A stretch of 36,454 nt of DNA, taken from Tidjanibacter sp. (GTDB lineage: Bacteria > Bacteroidota > Bacteroidia > Bacteroidales > Rikenellaceae). The notes under the pieces are model-generated. The model saw only the letters and a program-made list of their open reading frames with translations. It searched no databases and was not told the origin of the DNA. The first letter of the stretch is position 1. Each line of letters starts with the position of its first letter. Below are positions 14,389 to 23,555 of this stretch, in pieces. The stretch is taken from the NCBI GenBank assembly GCA_017390585.1, contig JAFPBB010000031.1, positions 1 to 36,454 on the forward strand, written 5' to 3'. The translations under genes and the position numbers were made by a program.

Positions 14389-17310
14389 TTAGAAGAGGTT
14401 GAGCTGTGTGGAGTCGATGTGTCGGCCATCCGAATCCTCGTCGGCGGGGAGAATAATTTCGAGCTCCACCTCATCCTCCTCGGGTGTACTCTCCTCCTGC
14501 TTCTGCTCGGGTGTGGTTTCTCCCACTTGGGAGGGTGCCACGGGAGCACTTTCCGGAGTCTCCACCCTCTCATCGGCCACCTCCGCAATCTTCGCGGCAC
14601 CGATGGCTGCAATCTCCCTATCCGCGGTCTCCTCCACAGTCACATCGTCCATCTCCACGGGGTCCAACTCGTCGGGAGCGGGAGCAAAGTGCTGGGGCAC
14701 AAACCTCAAGCGGTCCACAATGTAGGTCGTAACCCTCTTACCCTTGGCCTTATAGCCCTTCACGCCGATGAATTCGGCGGCGTCGATGAGGTCGGCGGGT
14801 TTGGTGGCGTGGACTCCGCCATAGATAACCTCGAGTGCAGGGCGTGCCTCGTCGGAGATGCCCACCGACTTCGACTTGGGATTCTCCTCGTCGACAAAGC
14901 AGAGCATCTTCTCCGTATCCTCGGCCACGAAACGCTTGAGGTAGTAGTAGTTGGCATTGTCGTCCCAATAGGCAACGGTGTAGACCTTCGAGGCGTCGTA
15001 CTTCTCCACCCTCACCGTATCCTCGGGGAAGTGGTGGCCCACATCGTAGCCCGTGGTGTAGAATTGGTCTTTGGCGGTGAAGACGATGATTTTGTCGTCG
15101 CCCTTGAACTCACCCAGGAGCCTACCGTGACCAATGTCGTTGAGCCTATTGACATCCTCGTCATACCAAATTTGCTGGCCCGCGAGGGTGGAAGCACCCT
15201 TGCTCTTGAGCAGGATTTTGTGGATGGGGTTGCGCGAGAAGATGTTGCCCTGCGAGGCGCGACCCTTGATGGCAAGGGTGCTGAAATCGAGGTCGGCAAT
15301 GGCCTTCTTGAGTTTGGCCTTTTGGCGGAATATGACCTTGAGTACCTCGGCCTCACCATTGGGATTGACACTCATATAGAGGATGCGGCTCTTGGGGTTG
15401 CCCTTGGTGAGGTTATACTCCTTGTCGCGCGTGATGGCGCTGATGGCGCATCGTTTCATCATTGCGGGGCCCTTGTCGCCATCGCGGTAGAGGATGTTGT
15501 AGATGGTCCTCTCGTCACCCTTGCGGAATACGCCTATATACTTGATACCCTGTGCATAGAAGGCCTTGTCGGTCACCTTGCGAATCATATAGCGACCATC
15601 CTCGAGGATGATGATGATGTCGTCGATGTCGGAGCAGTCACACACATACTCATACTGCTTCATCGAGTTGCCAATGCCGAAGAAGCCGCCCTCACGGTCG
15701 ACGTAGAGTTTGGAGTTGACCACAGCAACCTTCGCCTGTGCGATGGTGTCGAAGGCCCTGATTTCGGTCTTGCGCTCGCGTCCCTTGCCATACTTCTCCT
15801 TGAGTCCCTCGAAGTAGGCAATGGCGAAGTCGGTGAGGTGGGCCAAGTCATACTGCACCTGCTTGGTCTCCTTCTCCACAGCCTTGATGTGGTTGTCGGC
15901 CTTGTCGAGGTCGTAGCGTGTGATGCGGATAAACTTCAGCTCCGTCAGACGCACGATATCGTCGCGCGTAACCTCCTTGCGGAGCAGTTTCTTGAAGGGC
16001 TCAAGTGCAGCGTCCACGGCAGCATAGGCCTCCTCGGGCGACTTACACTTCTCGAGCACCTGATAGATCTTGTTCTTGATGAAGATTCTCTCCAGCGAGG
16101 CCATATGCCACTCCTGCTCCAACTCGTCGAGTCGCACCTGCAACTCCTTGCCGAGCAGCTCTCGGGTGTGCTCGGCGTTGTGGCGCAGGATGTCGCTCAC
16201 GCCGATAAAGCAGGGCTTGCCGTCGCGGATGACGCAGGCATTGGGGGAGATGGACTTCTCACAGTCGGTGAAGGCATAGAGTGCGTCGATGGTCTTATCG
16301 AGCGAATCGCCAGCTGCAACGTGTACGATGAGTTCCACGGTCGAGGCGGTGTTGTCCTCCACACTCTTAATCTTGATTTTGCCCATCTCAAAGGCCTTAA
16401 CAATCGACTCCTTGACACCCTCGGAGGTGGTGGTAAAGGGAATCTCGGTGATGGCGAGAGTGCGTGCATCCACCTTGGAGATGCGTGCGCGCACCTTGAC
16501 GGAGCCGCCACGCAGACCATCGTTGTAGCGGGTGACGTCCATCATACCCCCCGTGGGGAAGTCGGGATAGAGCTCAAACGACTCACCCTTGAGGTGAGCC
16601 ACGCAACCATCCAGAAGCTCATTGAAGTTGTGGGGCAGAATCTTCGACGAGAGACCCACAGCAATACCCTCCACACCCTGTGCCAACAGCAGAGGGAACT
16701 TCACGGGGAGGGTCACAGGCTCCTTATTGCGGCCATCGTAGGAGAGCATCCACTCGGTAATCTTGGGGCTGAAGACCACCTCGAGGGCAAACTTGGAGAG
16801 TCGAGCCTCGATGTAACGGGGAGCAGCCGCACCGTCACCGGTGAGGATGTTACCCCAGTTACCCTGGGTGTCAATCAGCAGTTCCTTCTGTCCGAGTTGC
16901 ACAAGTGCATCGCCAATGGAGGCATCTCCGTGGGGGTGGAACTGCATAGTGTGACCCACGATGTTGGCCACCTTAATGCGGCTGCCGTCATACATTCGGC
17001 GCATAGAGTGGAGGATGCGCCTCTGCACGGGCTTCAGGCCGTCGTCGATATAGGGAACTGCGCGCTCCAGAATCACATAGGAGGCGTAGTCGAGAAACCA
17101 ATCGCGGAAGAGTCCAGTAAGTTTGGTGCGAGCCTTGCCGTTCTCACCCATCAGCTTGGCATACTTGGCCGAGAGTTTGTCGGCATTCACTGCCGCCACC
17201 TCATAGCTCTCCTCGGCCGAGAGGTCACCTGCGGCGACCTCCTCCTGCCCTTCGGCCAGGTTCTGCTCCTGCTGCTCCTCTGCGGATTCGTTTATGTAGT
17301 CGTTCTGCAT
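14389..17310 (-). CDS. parC: DNA topoisomerase IV subunit A (ParC type)
   Basis: A 973-residue type IIA topoisomerase A subunit that cuts and rejoins DNA to unlink daughter chromosomes. The winged-helix/tower core has the catalytic tyrosine Tyr166 in AAPRYIEARL, and the quinolone region reads HPHGDASIGD (126-135). There is no GyrA box (QRRGGKG), so topo IV is the better call than gyrase. The pairing with parE directly upstream agrees. Before the core is an acidic extension of about 55 residues (EEQQEQNLAEGQEEV). After the C-terminal beta-pinwheel comes an acidic tail of about 100 residues rich in Glu, Thr and Pro. The frame opens at 17358, but the ATG at 17310 is preferred. Residue Ala130 sits where many homologs have a serine tied to quinolone sensitivity. 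Confidence 0.9.
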   Translation of the reverse strand: MQNDYINESAEEQQEQNLAEGQEEVAAGDLSAEESYEVAAVNADKLSAKYAKLMGENGKARTKLTGLFRDWFLDYASYVILERAVPYIDDGLKPVQRRILHSMRRMYDGSRIKVANIVGHTMQFHPHGDASIGDALVQLGQKELLIDTQGNWGNILTGDGAAAPRYIEARLSKFALEVVFSPKITEWMLSYDGRNKEPVTLPVKFPLLLAQGVEGIAVGLSSKILPHNFNELLDGCVAHLKGESFELYPDFPTGGMMDVTRYNDGLRGGSVKVRARISKVDARTLAITEIPFTTTSEGVKESIVKAFEMGKIKIKSVEDNTASTVELIVHVAAGDSLDKTIDALYAFTDCEKSISPNACVIRDGKPCFIGVSDILRHNAEHTRELLGKELQVRLDELEQEWHMASLERIFIKNKIYQVLEKCKSPEEAYAAVDAALEPFKKLLRKEVTRDDIVRLTELKFIRITRYDLDKADNHIKAVEKETKQVQYDLAHLTDFAIAYFEGLKEKYGKGRERKTEIRAFDTIAQAKVAVVNSKLYVDREGGFFGIGNSMKQYEYVCDCSDIDDIIIILEDGRYMIRKVTDKAFYAQGIKYIGVFRKGDERTIYNILYRDGDKGPAMMKRCAISAITRDKEYNLTKGNPKSRILYMSVNPNGEAEVLKVIFRQKAKLKKAIADLDFSTLAIKGRASQGNIFSRNPIHKILLKSKGASTLAGQQIWYDEDVNRLNDIGHGRLLGEFKGDDKIIVFTAKDQFYTTGYDVGHHFPEDTVRVEKYDASKVYTVAYWDDNANYYYLKRFVAEDTEKMLCFVDEENPKSKSVGISDEARPALEVIYGGVHATKPADLIDAAEFIGVKGYKAKGKRVTTYIVDRLRFVPQHFAPAPDELDPVEMDDVTVEETADREIAAIGAAKIAEVADERVETPESAPVAPSQVGETTPEQKQEESTPEEDEVELEIILPADEDSDGRHIDSTQLNLF

Positions 17311-17415
17311 ATAGTTGTTTTTATTCTTTGTTCGGGTTGTTTGGGCCGCTGGGGCCATCGGGGGTTGCGACCATCAATAGGGTCGTCGGTCGTTGTTGCT
17401 CGGAATGCCTTTGCG

Positions 17416-19290
17416 TCAGAGAATCTCGTCCACATAGTCGGCCTCGATGCGGAGGTTGTCGACAATGAACTCCTGACGCTCGGGGGTGTTGCTACCCATA
17501 TAGAACTCCAGCATAGTCAGGATGGGCTCCTCGGCGGAGATCTTCACGGGCTCGAGCCTCATCTTCGGGCCAATGAACTCCTTGAACTCCGTCGACGAAA
17601 TCTCACCAAGACCTTTGAATCGGGTGACCTCGTAGTTGGCACCAATCTCCTCCATAGCCCTCTGCTTCTCCTCCTCGTTGTAGCAGTAGATCACCTTGGT
17701 TTGCTGCTTGTTCTGCACCCTGAAGAGGGGGGTCTGGAGCACAAAAAGGTGGTTCTGCCTGATGACATCGGGGAAGAATTGGAGGAAGAAGCTCATCATC
17801 AGCAACCTGATGTGCATACCATCCACATCGGCATCGGTTGCGATGATAATCTTGTTGTAGCGGAGGTTGTCGATGCTCTCCTCAATATCCAGCGCCGCCT
17901 GCAGCAGGTTGAACTCCTCGTTTTTGTAGACGAAGGCCTTGCTCTCGCCATAGCAGTTCTTGGGCTTACCGCGGAGCGAGAATACCGCCTGCGTCTGCAC
18001 ATCCCTCGAGGCCGTGATCGAACCACTCGCCGAGAGACCCTCGGTGATGAAAATCATCGACTCCTCCTTCCTCGGATTCTTCGTGTCGCAGTAGTGGATC
18101 TTGCAGTCGCGCAGTTTCTTGTTGTTGAGGCTCACCTTCTTGGCAATCTCCCTCGACTTCTTCTGCACCACCGAGATGGCCTTGCGCTCCTTCTCATTCT
18201 CGGCAATCTTCTTGCTGATTATCGTGGCCGTCTCGGAGTGCATATGGAGGTAGTTGTCCAGCTCCTGCTTCACAAAGTCGCCCACAAATTGGCGCACCGA
18301 GAGGAGCCCGGGGCCCATATTCTTCGAGGAGAGTTTGATTTTGGTCTGGCTCTCAAACTCGGGCTCAACCACACTGACGCTCACGGCAGCAATGATGGAG
18401 CCTCGCACATCCGAGGGGTCGTAGTCCTTCTTGAAGAACTCCTTGATGGTCTTGGCCACAGCATCTTTGAAGGCGGTCTGGTGGGTACCACCCTGCGTGG
18501 TGTGCTGCGAATTGACAAAGGAGAAGTAGGTCTCGTTGTAGCCCGTGCCGTGGGTGAAGGCAATCTCAATGTCCTGTCCCTTGAGGTGGATGGGGGTGTA
18601 GAGCACATCCTCGCCGAGGTTCTCATTGAGCAGGTCGAGCAGACCATTCTTCGACTCAAATTTCTTTCCGTTGAGTCGGAATACCAATCCCGTGTTGAGA
18701 TAGGTGTAGTTCTTGACCTTCTGCTCCACATACTCGAGGTTGTAGTTGTAGATGCCGAAGATCTCCTCGTCGACATAGTAGCGAATCATCGTTCCGGGCT
18801 TCTCGGTCACACCCTCCTCGAGCACATTGCTCACCAAAACGCCCTGCTCGAAAGTCACCGTGCGGGCCTTACCCTCCCTCACGCTGCGCGCCACGAAGTG
18901 GGCAGAGAGGTAGTTCACCGCCTTGAGACCCACGCCATTGAGGCCCACGGTCTTCTTGTAGCCCGCGCCGTCGTACTTACCACTTGTGTTGATGACGCCC
19001 ACGCAAGCCTCCACCTTGTCGAGAGGGATGCCACGTCCGTAGTCGCGGATGGTCACCCACTTATCCTCGATGGTTATCTCAATCAGGGGACCATAGCCCA
19101 TAGTGAACTCGTCCACCGAGTTGTCCACCACCTCTTTGATGAGGGTATAGATGCCGTCGTCGGACTGTGTGCCGTCGCCGAGCTTGCCAATCCACATACC
19201 TGGCCTCAATCGCACCTGCTCACGAGGTTCGAGAGTCAAAATATCCTTGTCGGTATACTCTACCGCAGTTTTGTTGTTGTCGTTTGCCAC
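17416..19290 (-). CDS. parE: DNA topoisomerase IV subunit B (ParE type)
   Basis: A 624-residue ATPase subunit of topo IV, partner of the downstream parC. The GHKL ATPase has VRLRPGMWIG, VVDNSVDEF, DYGRGIPLD and GLNGVGLKAVNYL. The transducer domain follows, then the TOPRIM metal site with Glu417 in TEGLSASGS and Asp486/488/490 in ATDADVDGMHI. The EGDSA motif is EGLSA here, a change also found in this Bacteroidetes group as far as I know. Length fits ParE (about 630) and not GyrB with an insert. The start is a GTG at 19290: an in-frame TGA lies just upstream and the family start MxNxNxxxxxYTxxDI fits. A C10 tract and an 18-bp palindrome lie in its upstream spacer. Confidence 0.9.
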   Translation of the reverse strand: MANDNNKTAVEYTDKDILTLEPREQVRLRPGMWIGKLGDGTQSDDGIYTLIKEVVDNSVDEFTMGYGPLIEITIEDKWVTIRDYGRGIPLDKVEACVGVINTSGKYDGAGYKKTVGLNGVGLKAVNYLSAHFVARSVREGKARTVTFEQGVLVSNVLEEGVTEKPGTMIRYYVDEEIFGIYNYNLEYVEQKVKNYTYLNTGLVFRLNGKKFESKNGLLDLLNENLGEDVLYTPIHLKGQDIEIAFTHGTGYNETYFSFVNSQHTTQGGTHQTAFKDAVAKTIKEFFKKDYDPSDVRGSIIAAVSVSVVEPEFESQTKIKLSSKNMGPGLLSVRQFVGDFVKQELDNYLHMHSETATIISKKIAENEKERKAISVVQKKSREIAKKVSLNNKKLRDCKIHYCDTKNPRKEESMIFITEGLSASGSITASRDVQTQAVFSLRGKPKNCYGESKAFVYKNEEFNLLQAALDIEESIDNLRYNKIIIATDADVDGMHIRLLMMSFFLQFFPDVIRQNHLFVLQTPLFRVQNKQQTKVIYCYNEEEKQRAMEEIGANYEVTRFKGLGEISSTEFKEFIGPKMRLEPVKISAEEPILTMLEFYMGSNTPERQEFIVDNLRIEADYVDEIL

Positions 19291-19327
19291 TATTATTATC
19301 GTCTCTCAATTATTTATTTTCACTTTT

Positions 19328-19376
19328 CACCTCCCGCGGGAGGTGTCACACGTTGCCTCGACTTCTCCCCCCCCCC
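19328..19376. repeat. 18-bp palindrome and 10-C homopolymer before parE
   Basis: CACCTCCCGCGGGAGGTG (19328-19345) is a perfect palindrome 38 bp upstream of the parE start. A run of ten C (19367-19376), ten G on the transcribed strand, lies 31 bp further upstream. Both sit in the plsC-parE spacer. The palindrome could be a protein site or a hairpin in the leader. The C run is prone to slippage. Confidence 0.7.
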
Positions 19377-19427
19377 GACGGTGCTCACCCGATGGCGGGC
19401 GGGATGTTGTCCACATCCCTTGGCCTG

Positions 19428-20159
19428 CTATCGCCTCTCGCGGATGGTCTCGTAGGCCTCCCTCGTGAGGTTCTCCACTCGTGCGGCCAACTCCTTCGGC
19501 TCCGTAGCCGCCACCTCCAGCGCGGAGATGGGCTTGAGAATCTTGAGCCTCAACCTGCGCCTATTGAGTCCGCTCGCATCGAAGAGTCCCTTGGTGCCCT
19601 CGAGAACGCAGGGCAGGATGCCCACGCCATTCTCCTGTGCCAGGCGGAATGCTCCCTCCTTGAATCGGTGGACTTCGCCATCGCGGGTGCGTGTACCCTC
19701 GGGGAAGATGACCACCGAGGTGCCTGCCTGGATGTGCTCACCTCCCTCCTTGCGGAGCGTGGTCGCCGCGCTCGTCTGACCTCTGCGAATCACGATGTCG
19801 CCCCTGAGTCCAAGCATCCAACCGATGGCGGGAATCTTCCTCACCTCCACCTTCGAGACAAACTTGAATCGCCATAGCGGGAGGAAGAACATCAGAGGGA
19901 TGTCGAAGAAAGATCGGTGGTTGCAGGTAATAACCCACGGACCGGAGTGTTCAACATTCTCCTCTCCCTCAATCTCCACGCCCCACAGCGGGGAGAGGTG
20001 GTAGACCATACGGGCCACAAAGCGCGAGAAGGCCAAGACCAAGATGCGCTCCCTATCGAAGGGGAGCGAGACGAGGGCCAGAAGCCCCATCACCACGAGC
20101 GACACGATTGCCAGAACGACAATCAGGAGCAGATATATGACGAGTAACAGAAATCGCAT
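19428..20159 (-). CDS. plsC: 1-acyl-sn-glycerol-3-phosphate acyltransferase
   Basis: A 243-residue inner membrane enzyme that adds the second acyl chain to lysophosphatidic acid, giving phosphatidic acid for phospholipid synthesis. The N-terminus is a strongly hydrophobic segment (FLLLVIYLLLIVVLAIVSLVV, about 3-30). The acyltransferase motifs follow: NHRSFFDIP (HxxxxD catalytic pair), a KVEVRKIPAIGWML region, FPEGTRTRDGEV and a VLPCVLEGTKG-like stretch. The frame is open to 20222; the ATG at 20159 is preferred because it places the membrane segment right at the start. It is the first gene of the run that continues with parE, and it is divergent from fabD, another lipid synthesis gene. Confidence 0.88.
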   Translation of the reverse strand: MRFLLLVIYLLLIVVLAIVSLVVMGLLALVSLPFDRERILVLAFSRFVARMVYHLSPLWGVEIEGEENVEHSGPWVITCNHRSFFDIPLMFFLPLWRFKFVSKVEVRKIPAIGWMLGLRGDIVIRRGQTSAATTLRKEGGEHIQAGTSVVIFPEGTRTRDGEVHRFKEGAFRLAQENGVGILPCVLEGTKGLFDASGLNRRRLRLKILKPISALEVAATEPKELAARVENLTREAYETIRERR

Positions 20160-20330
20160 AGTGAGCACAATATACCTTAAGTTATAATGGAACTGCAATT
20201 TTACGAATAATTTTTCGTTCACAGTGAAAAACAGAGCCGGATTTTATCAACAATTTTCAACTCCGCCGCCCGAGAGAGTCCACCCATAAGGAGCTGCGGA
20301 GGGCTATCTCCCACTATATGGAGCGCCAAA

Positions 20331-20361
20331 TTGGGTAGTTCGGAAAAAAAATGTATATTTG
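20331..20361 (+). promoter_or_regulatory. Promoter of fabD
   Basis: TATATTTG at 20354-20361 matches TAnnTTTG, and TTGG at 20331-20334, 19 nt upstream, is an acceptable -33 box. The start would be near 20366, leaving about 20 nt of leader before the ATG at 20387. Confidence 0.7.
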
Positions 20362-20386
20362 TAGATTCAACAACCACTCATCGACT

Positions 20387-21241
20387 ATGAAAAAGGCATA
20401 CGTTTTCCCCGGACAGGGCAGCCAATTCAGCGGTATGGGCAAGGATCTCTTCGACAACTCACCCGAGGCTCGAGAGCTCTTTGTGCAGGCCGACAAGATA
20501 CTCGGATTCCCCATCTCCGAGATTATGTTCTTCGGCTCGGCCGAGGAGCTCAAGCAGACCAAGGTAACTCAACCCGCCGTCTTCATCCACTCCGTTGCCG
20601 CAGCCGTAGCCTTGGGCAGTGAGTTCAACCCTGCAATGGTTGCCGGCCACTCGCTCGGAGAGTTCAGCGCACTTGTGGCCGCAGGAGCACTGTCGTTCGA
20701 GAGTGGCCTGAGGCTCGTCTATGCCCGCGCACTCGCAATGCAGCGTGCCTGCGAAGAGGTGCCCTCCACAATGGCCGCCGTCCTCGCCCTGCCCGACGAG
20801 AAAGTGGAGGAGATTTGCGCCTCCATCGAAGGTGTCGTTGCTGCCAACTACAACTGCCCCGGTCAGGTGGTCATATCCGGCACCAAAGAGGCTGTGAATG
20901 AAGCCTGTGGCGCACTCAAGGCCGCAGGAGCCAAGAGGGCCCTGCCCTTGGCCGTAGGTGGTGGTTTCCACTCCCCCTGTATGGCTTCCGCACGCGAGGA
21001 GCTCGCCGCCGCCATAGAGGCCACCGAGTTCCACTCCCCACGCTGTCCCATCTACCAGAATGTCGATGGTGCCCCCCACACTCTCCCCACAGAGATCAAA
21101 GCCAACCTCATCGCACAGCTCACCTCGCCCGTGAGGTGGACCCAGAGTGTGCGCGCAATGCTGGCCGACGGCGCCGAGGAGTTTGTGGAGTGTGGCCCCG
21201 GAGCGGTGCTCACGGGTCTCATCGACAAGATTCGCAGATAG
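20387..21241 (+). CDS. fabD: Malonyl-CoA:ACP transacylase
   Basis: A 284-residue enzyme that moves malonyl from CoA to acyl carrier protein, feeding fatty acid elongation. Motifs are complete: FPGQGSQFSGMG at the start, the nucleophile Ser89 in GHSLGEFSA (Ser92 in E. coli), the malonate-binding arginine in VYARALAMQ, VVISGTKEAV, and the catalytic histidine in GGGFHSPCM, with the end ECGPGAVLTGLIDKI. An upstream ATG at 20351 overlaps the -7 box, so 20387 is the start. It is a stand-alone fabD, not next to fabH or acpP. An M3 peptidase gene starts 40 bp later on the same strand and may be co-transcribed. Confidence 0.95.
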   Translation: MKKAYVFPGQGSQFSGMGKDLFDNSPEARELFVQADKILGFPISEIMFFGSAEELKQTKVTQPAVFIHSVAAAVALGSEFNPAMVAGHSLGEFSALVAAGALSFESGLRLVYARALAMQRACEEVPSTMAAVLALPDEKVEEICASIEGVVAANYNCPGQVVISGTKEAVNEACGALKAAGAKRALPLAVGGGFHSPCMASAREELAAAIEATEFHSPRCPIYQNVDGAPHTLPTEIKANLIAQLTSPVRWTQSVRAMLADGAEEFVECGPGAVLTGLIDKIRR

Positions 21242-21281
21242 GAAAAACTATTAACCAAATAACCAAAGAGACACGAAACCT

Positions 21282-23435
21282 ATGAAGTACACACGTTTCC
21301 TACTCCCACTTTTGACCATCGCTATGACAACAGTCGCTTGCAACTCCGCCACCGATGCGGAGCGTCAGAACCCTCTGCTTGCAGAGTGGAACACCCCCTA
21401 TGGCATCCCCCCCTTCGACCAAATCCGAGCCGAGGACTACCTGCCCGCCTTTGAGGTGGCAATGGAGCAGCACAAAGCCGAGGTGGAGGCCATCGTAGCC
21501 AACCCCGAGGAGCCCACTTTCGAGAACACCATCCTCGCTCTCGACAATGCAGGCGAGTTGCTCAACAACGTCTCCAACACATTCTTCCTCATTGCCGCCG
21601 CCGACACCAACAGCGAGTTGCAGAAGATTGAGGCCGAAATCAGCCCACGCATTGCAGCCCACTCGGACGAGGTGATGATGAACCCCGCACTCTTTGAGCG
21701 CGTGAAGAAGGTCTACACCAACCGCAAAAAAGCCGGTCTCGATGCCCTCCAGCTCCGACTCACCGAGGAGACCTACAAGAGTTTCGAGCGTAGCGGCTCC
21801 AACCTCGAGCCCGAGCAGCAGGCCGAGCTTGCGGAGATCAACCGCCAACTCTCCGAGGCTACTGTGAAGTATGCCCAGAATCTGCTGGCTGCCAATGCGA
21901 GCTACCAGCTCCTGCTCGACGAGAAGCAGGTGGAGAGCCTTCCCTCGTCGGTGAAGAACGCCGCACGTGACGCCGCCGAGGCTGCGGGTGCGACCAACAA
22001 GAAGTATCTCTTCACCCTCAGCAGCCCCAGCATCTTCCCCTTCCTCACCTACTCCAACAACCGCGAACTCCGCCAGGAGATCTACACCGCCTACATTGAG
22101 CGTTGCAACGGAGGTGAGTTTGACAACACAGGCGTCATCAACGACATCATCCGTCTGCGCACACGTCGCGCACAGCTGCTCGGCTTCAAGTCCCACGCCC
22201 ACTACGTTCTCGACAACGTGATGGCCAAGACTCCCAAGGCGGTCTACGAACTCCTCGACGAGTTGTGGGAGCCCGCACTCAATAGTGCCGAGAAGGAGAT
22301 GGAAGATATGAGAATCATCAAACTCCGCGACACCCACGACAAGGAGTTTGCCGCTTGGGATTGGTGGTACTATGCCGAGCGCCTGCGCAAACAGCGCTAC
22401 AATCTCGATGAGCAGGCCATCCGCCCCTACCTCTCGCTCGACAACGTGCGTCAGGGTATCTTCGGACTCTGCAACCGCCTCTATGGCATCACCTTCAGCC
22501 CCGTGAGCGTGCCCGCCTACAACAAGGAGTGCTCGACCTTCAAGGTGGAGGACACCGATGGCACCCTGCTCGGCGTGGTCATCTTCGACTTCTTCCCCCG
22601 CGCAGGCAAGAGCGGCGGCGCGTGGTGCGGCGAGTATGTGTCGATGAGTATGAAGGATGGCAAGAGGGTAACTCCCGTTGTCACCGTGGTGTGCAACTTC
22701 CCCCGCCCCTCCGGCAACACCCCCTCGCTCCTCTCCATCGACGAGACCCAGACCTTCTTCCACGAGTTTGGCCACGCTCTCCACAACCTCTTCGCACAAG
22801 TGCCCTACAAGGGTCTTGCAGGTGTTGAGCGCGACTTCGTGGAGCTCCCCAGCCAGATTATGGAGAACTGGGCTATGGAGCCTGCAATGCTCAAGACCTA
22901 CGCCATCCACTACCAGACCGGCGCCGTCATCCCCGACCACATCATCGAGCGCATCACCCGCAGTGGCAAATTCAATCAGGGCTTTATGACCACCGAGCTC
23001 ATCGCCGCTTCGCTCAGCGATATGGACATCCACACCCTCACAAGTGGTCAGGAGATCGACGTCAACGCCTTTGAGAAGAGTGTTCTCAACGAGAAGCGCG
23101 GCCTGATTGAGCAGATTGCTCCCCGCTACCGCTATCCCTACTTCTCCCACATCTTCGACGGTGGCTACTCCTCGGGCTACTACAGCTATCTCTGGGCCGA
23201 GGTGCTCGATAAGGATGCCTACCAGGCATTTGTGGAGAGTGGCGACCTCTTCGACAAGAAGACCGCAGCCCGCTTCCGCACCCTGCTGGCATCGGGAGGC
23301 ACCAAGGATGGTATGGATCTCTACCGCGACTTCCGCGGAGCCGAGCCCAGCCGCACTCCTCTGCTGATTGCCCGCGGCTTGCTCGAGCCCGAGAGCGAGT
23401 TGGAGGGTGCCGAAACCAGCGCACACGAGAAATAG
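21282..23435 (+). CDS. M3-family zinc peptidase, exported lipoprotein (Dcp-like)
   Basis: A 717-residue oligopeptidase of family M3, the family of peptidyl-dipeptidase Dcp and oligopeptidase A. The signal peptide ends in a lipobox, TVAC with Cys20, so it is probably lipid-anchored, unlike cytoplasmic Dcp of E. coli. The zinc motif HEFGHALH lies at 494-501 and the distal zinc glutamate in the SQIMENWAME stretch about 30 residues on. The family closed helical channel accepts only short peptides. A likely role is trimming dipeptides from peptides taken up or released in the periplasm. It lies 40 bp after fabD. A paralog with the same opening (NPLLxxxxTPYGxPxF) is encoded at 26973-29060 in the opposite direction. 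Confidence 0.92.
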   Translation: MKYTRFLLPLLTIAMTTVACNSATDAERQNPLLAEWNTPYGIPPFDQIRAEDYLPAFEVAMEQHKAEVEAIVANPEEPTFENTILALDNAGELLNNVSNTFFLIAAADTNSELQKIEAEISPRIAAHSDEVMMNPALFERVKKVYTNRKKAGLDALQLRLTEETYKSFERSGSNLEPEQQAELAEINRQLSEATVKYAQNLLAANASYQLLLDEKQVESLPSSVKNAARDAAEAAGATNKKYLFTLSSPSIFPFLTYSNNRELRQEIYTAYIERCNGGEFDNTGVINDIIRLRTRRAQLLGFKSHAHYVLDNVMAKTPKAVYELLDELWEPALNSAEKEMEDMRIIKLRDTHDKEFAAWDWWYYAERLRKQRYNLDEQAIRPYLSLDNVRQGIFGLCNRLYGITFSPVSVPAYNKECSTFKVEDTDGTLLGVVIFDFFPRAGKSGGAWCGEYVSMSMKDGKRVTPVVTVVCNFPRPSGNTPSLLSIDETQTFFHEFGHALHNLFAQVPYKGLAGVERDFVELPSQIMENWAMEPAMLKTYAIHYQTGAVIPDHIIERITRSGKFNQGFMTTELIAASLSDMDIHTLTSGQEIDVNAFEKSVLNEKRGLIEQIAPRYRYPYFSHIFDGGYSSGYYSYLWAEVLDKDAYQAFVESGDLFDKKTAARFRTLLASGGTKDGMDLYRDFRGAEPSRTPLLIARGLLEPESELEGAETSAHEK

Positions 23436-23443
23436 TGCTCCGC

Positions 23444-23531
23444 AGGTGGGCCACTCCCGCAACCTGTGGCCCACCTCGAGACACCAACAAAACATAAGAG
23501 TCGGAATCATCACGATTCCGACTCTTATGTT
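23444..23531. terminator. Two tandem hairpin terminators between convergent genes
   Basis: The first is an 11-bp stem, AGGTGGGCCAC (23444-23454) with GTGGCCCACCT (23466-23476), directly after the peptidase stop. The second is a perfect 18-bp stem (23491-23508 with 23514-23531), loop ATCAC, with partial T/A flanks (TTATTACG; reverse TTTTGTTGGTG). Together they should stop transcripts from both sides. Confidence 0.75.
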
Positions 23532-23555
23532 ATTACGCATCGCGTGGTTGTCCCC

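Noticed and set aside
13783..19455. A 1890-codon open frame on the + strand opposite aroK, parC and parE
   Set aside because: It mirrors three well-supported genes codon for codon. Those genes happen to share one phase and avoid TTA, CTA and TCA codons, whose complements are stops. The product is a low-information, His/Leu/Val/Gly-rich chain with no domain.
21300..23540. A 746-codon frame opposite the first M3 peptidase, and similar long antisense frames across the efflux operon, the second M3 gene and mutS2
   Set aside because: Same cause: biased codon use in the real gene. The sense proteins have complete motifs, the antisense ones none.
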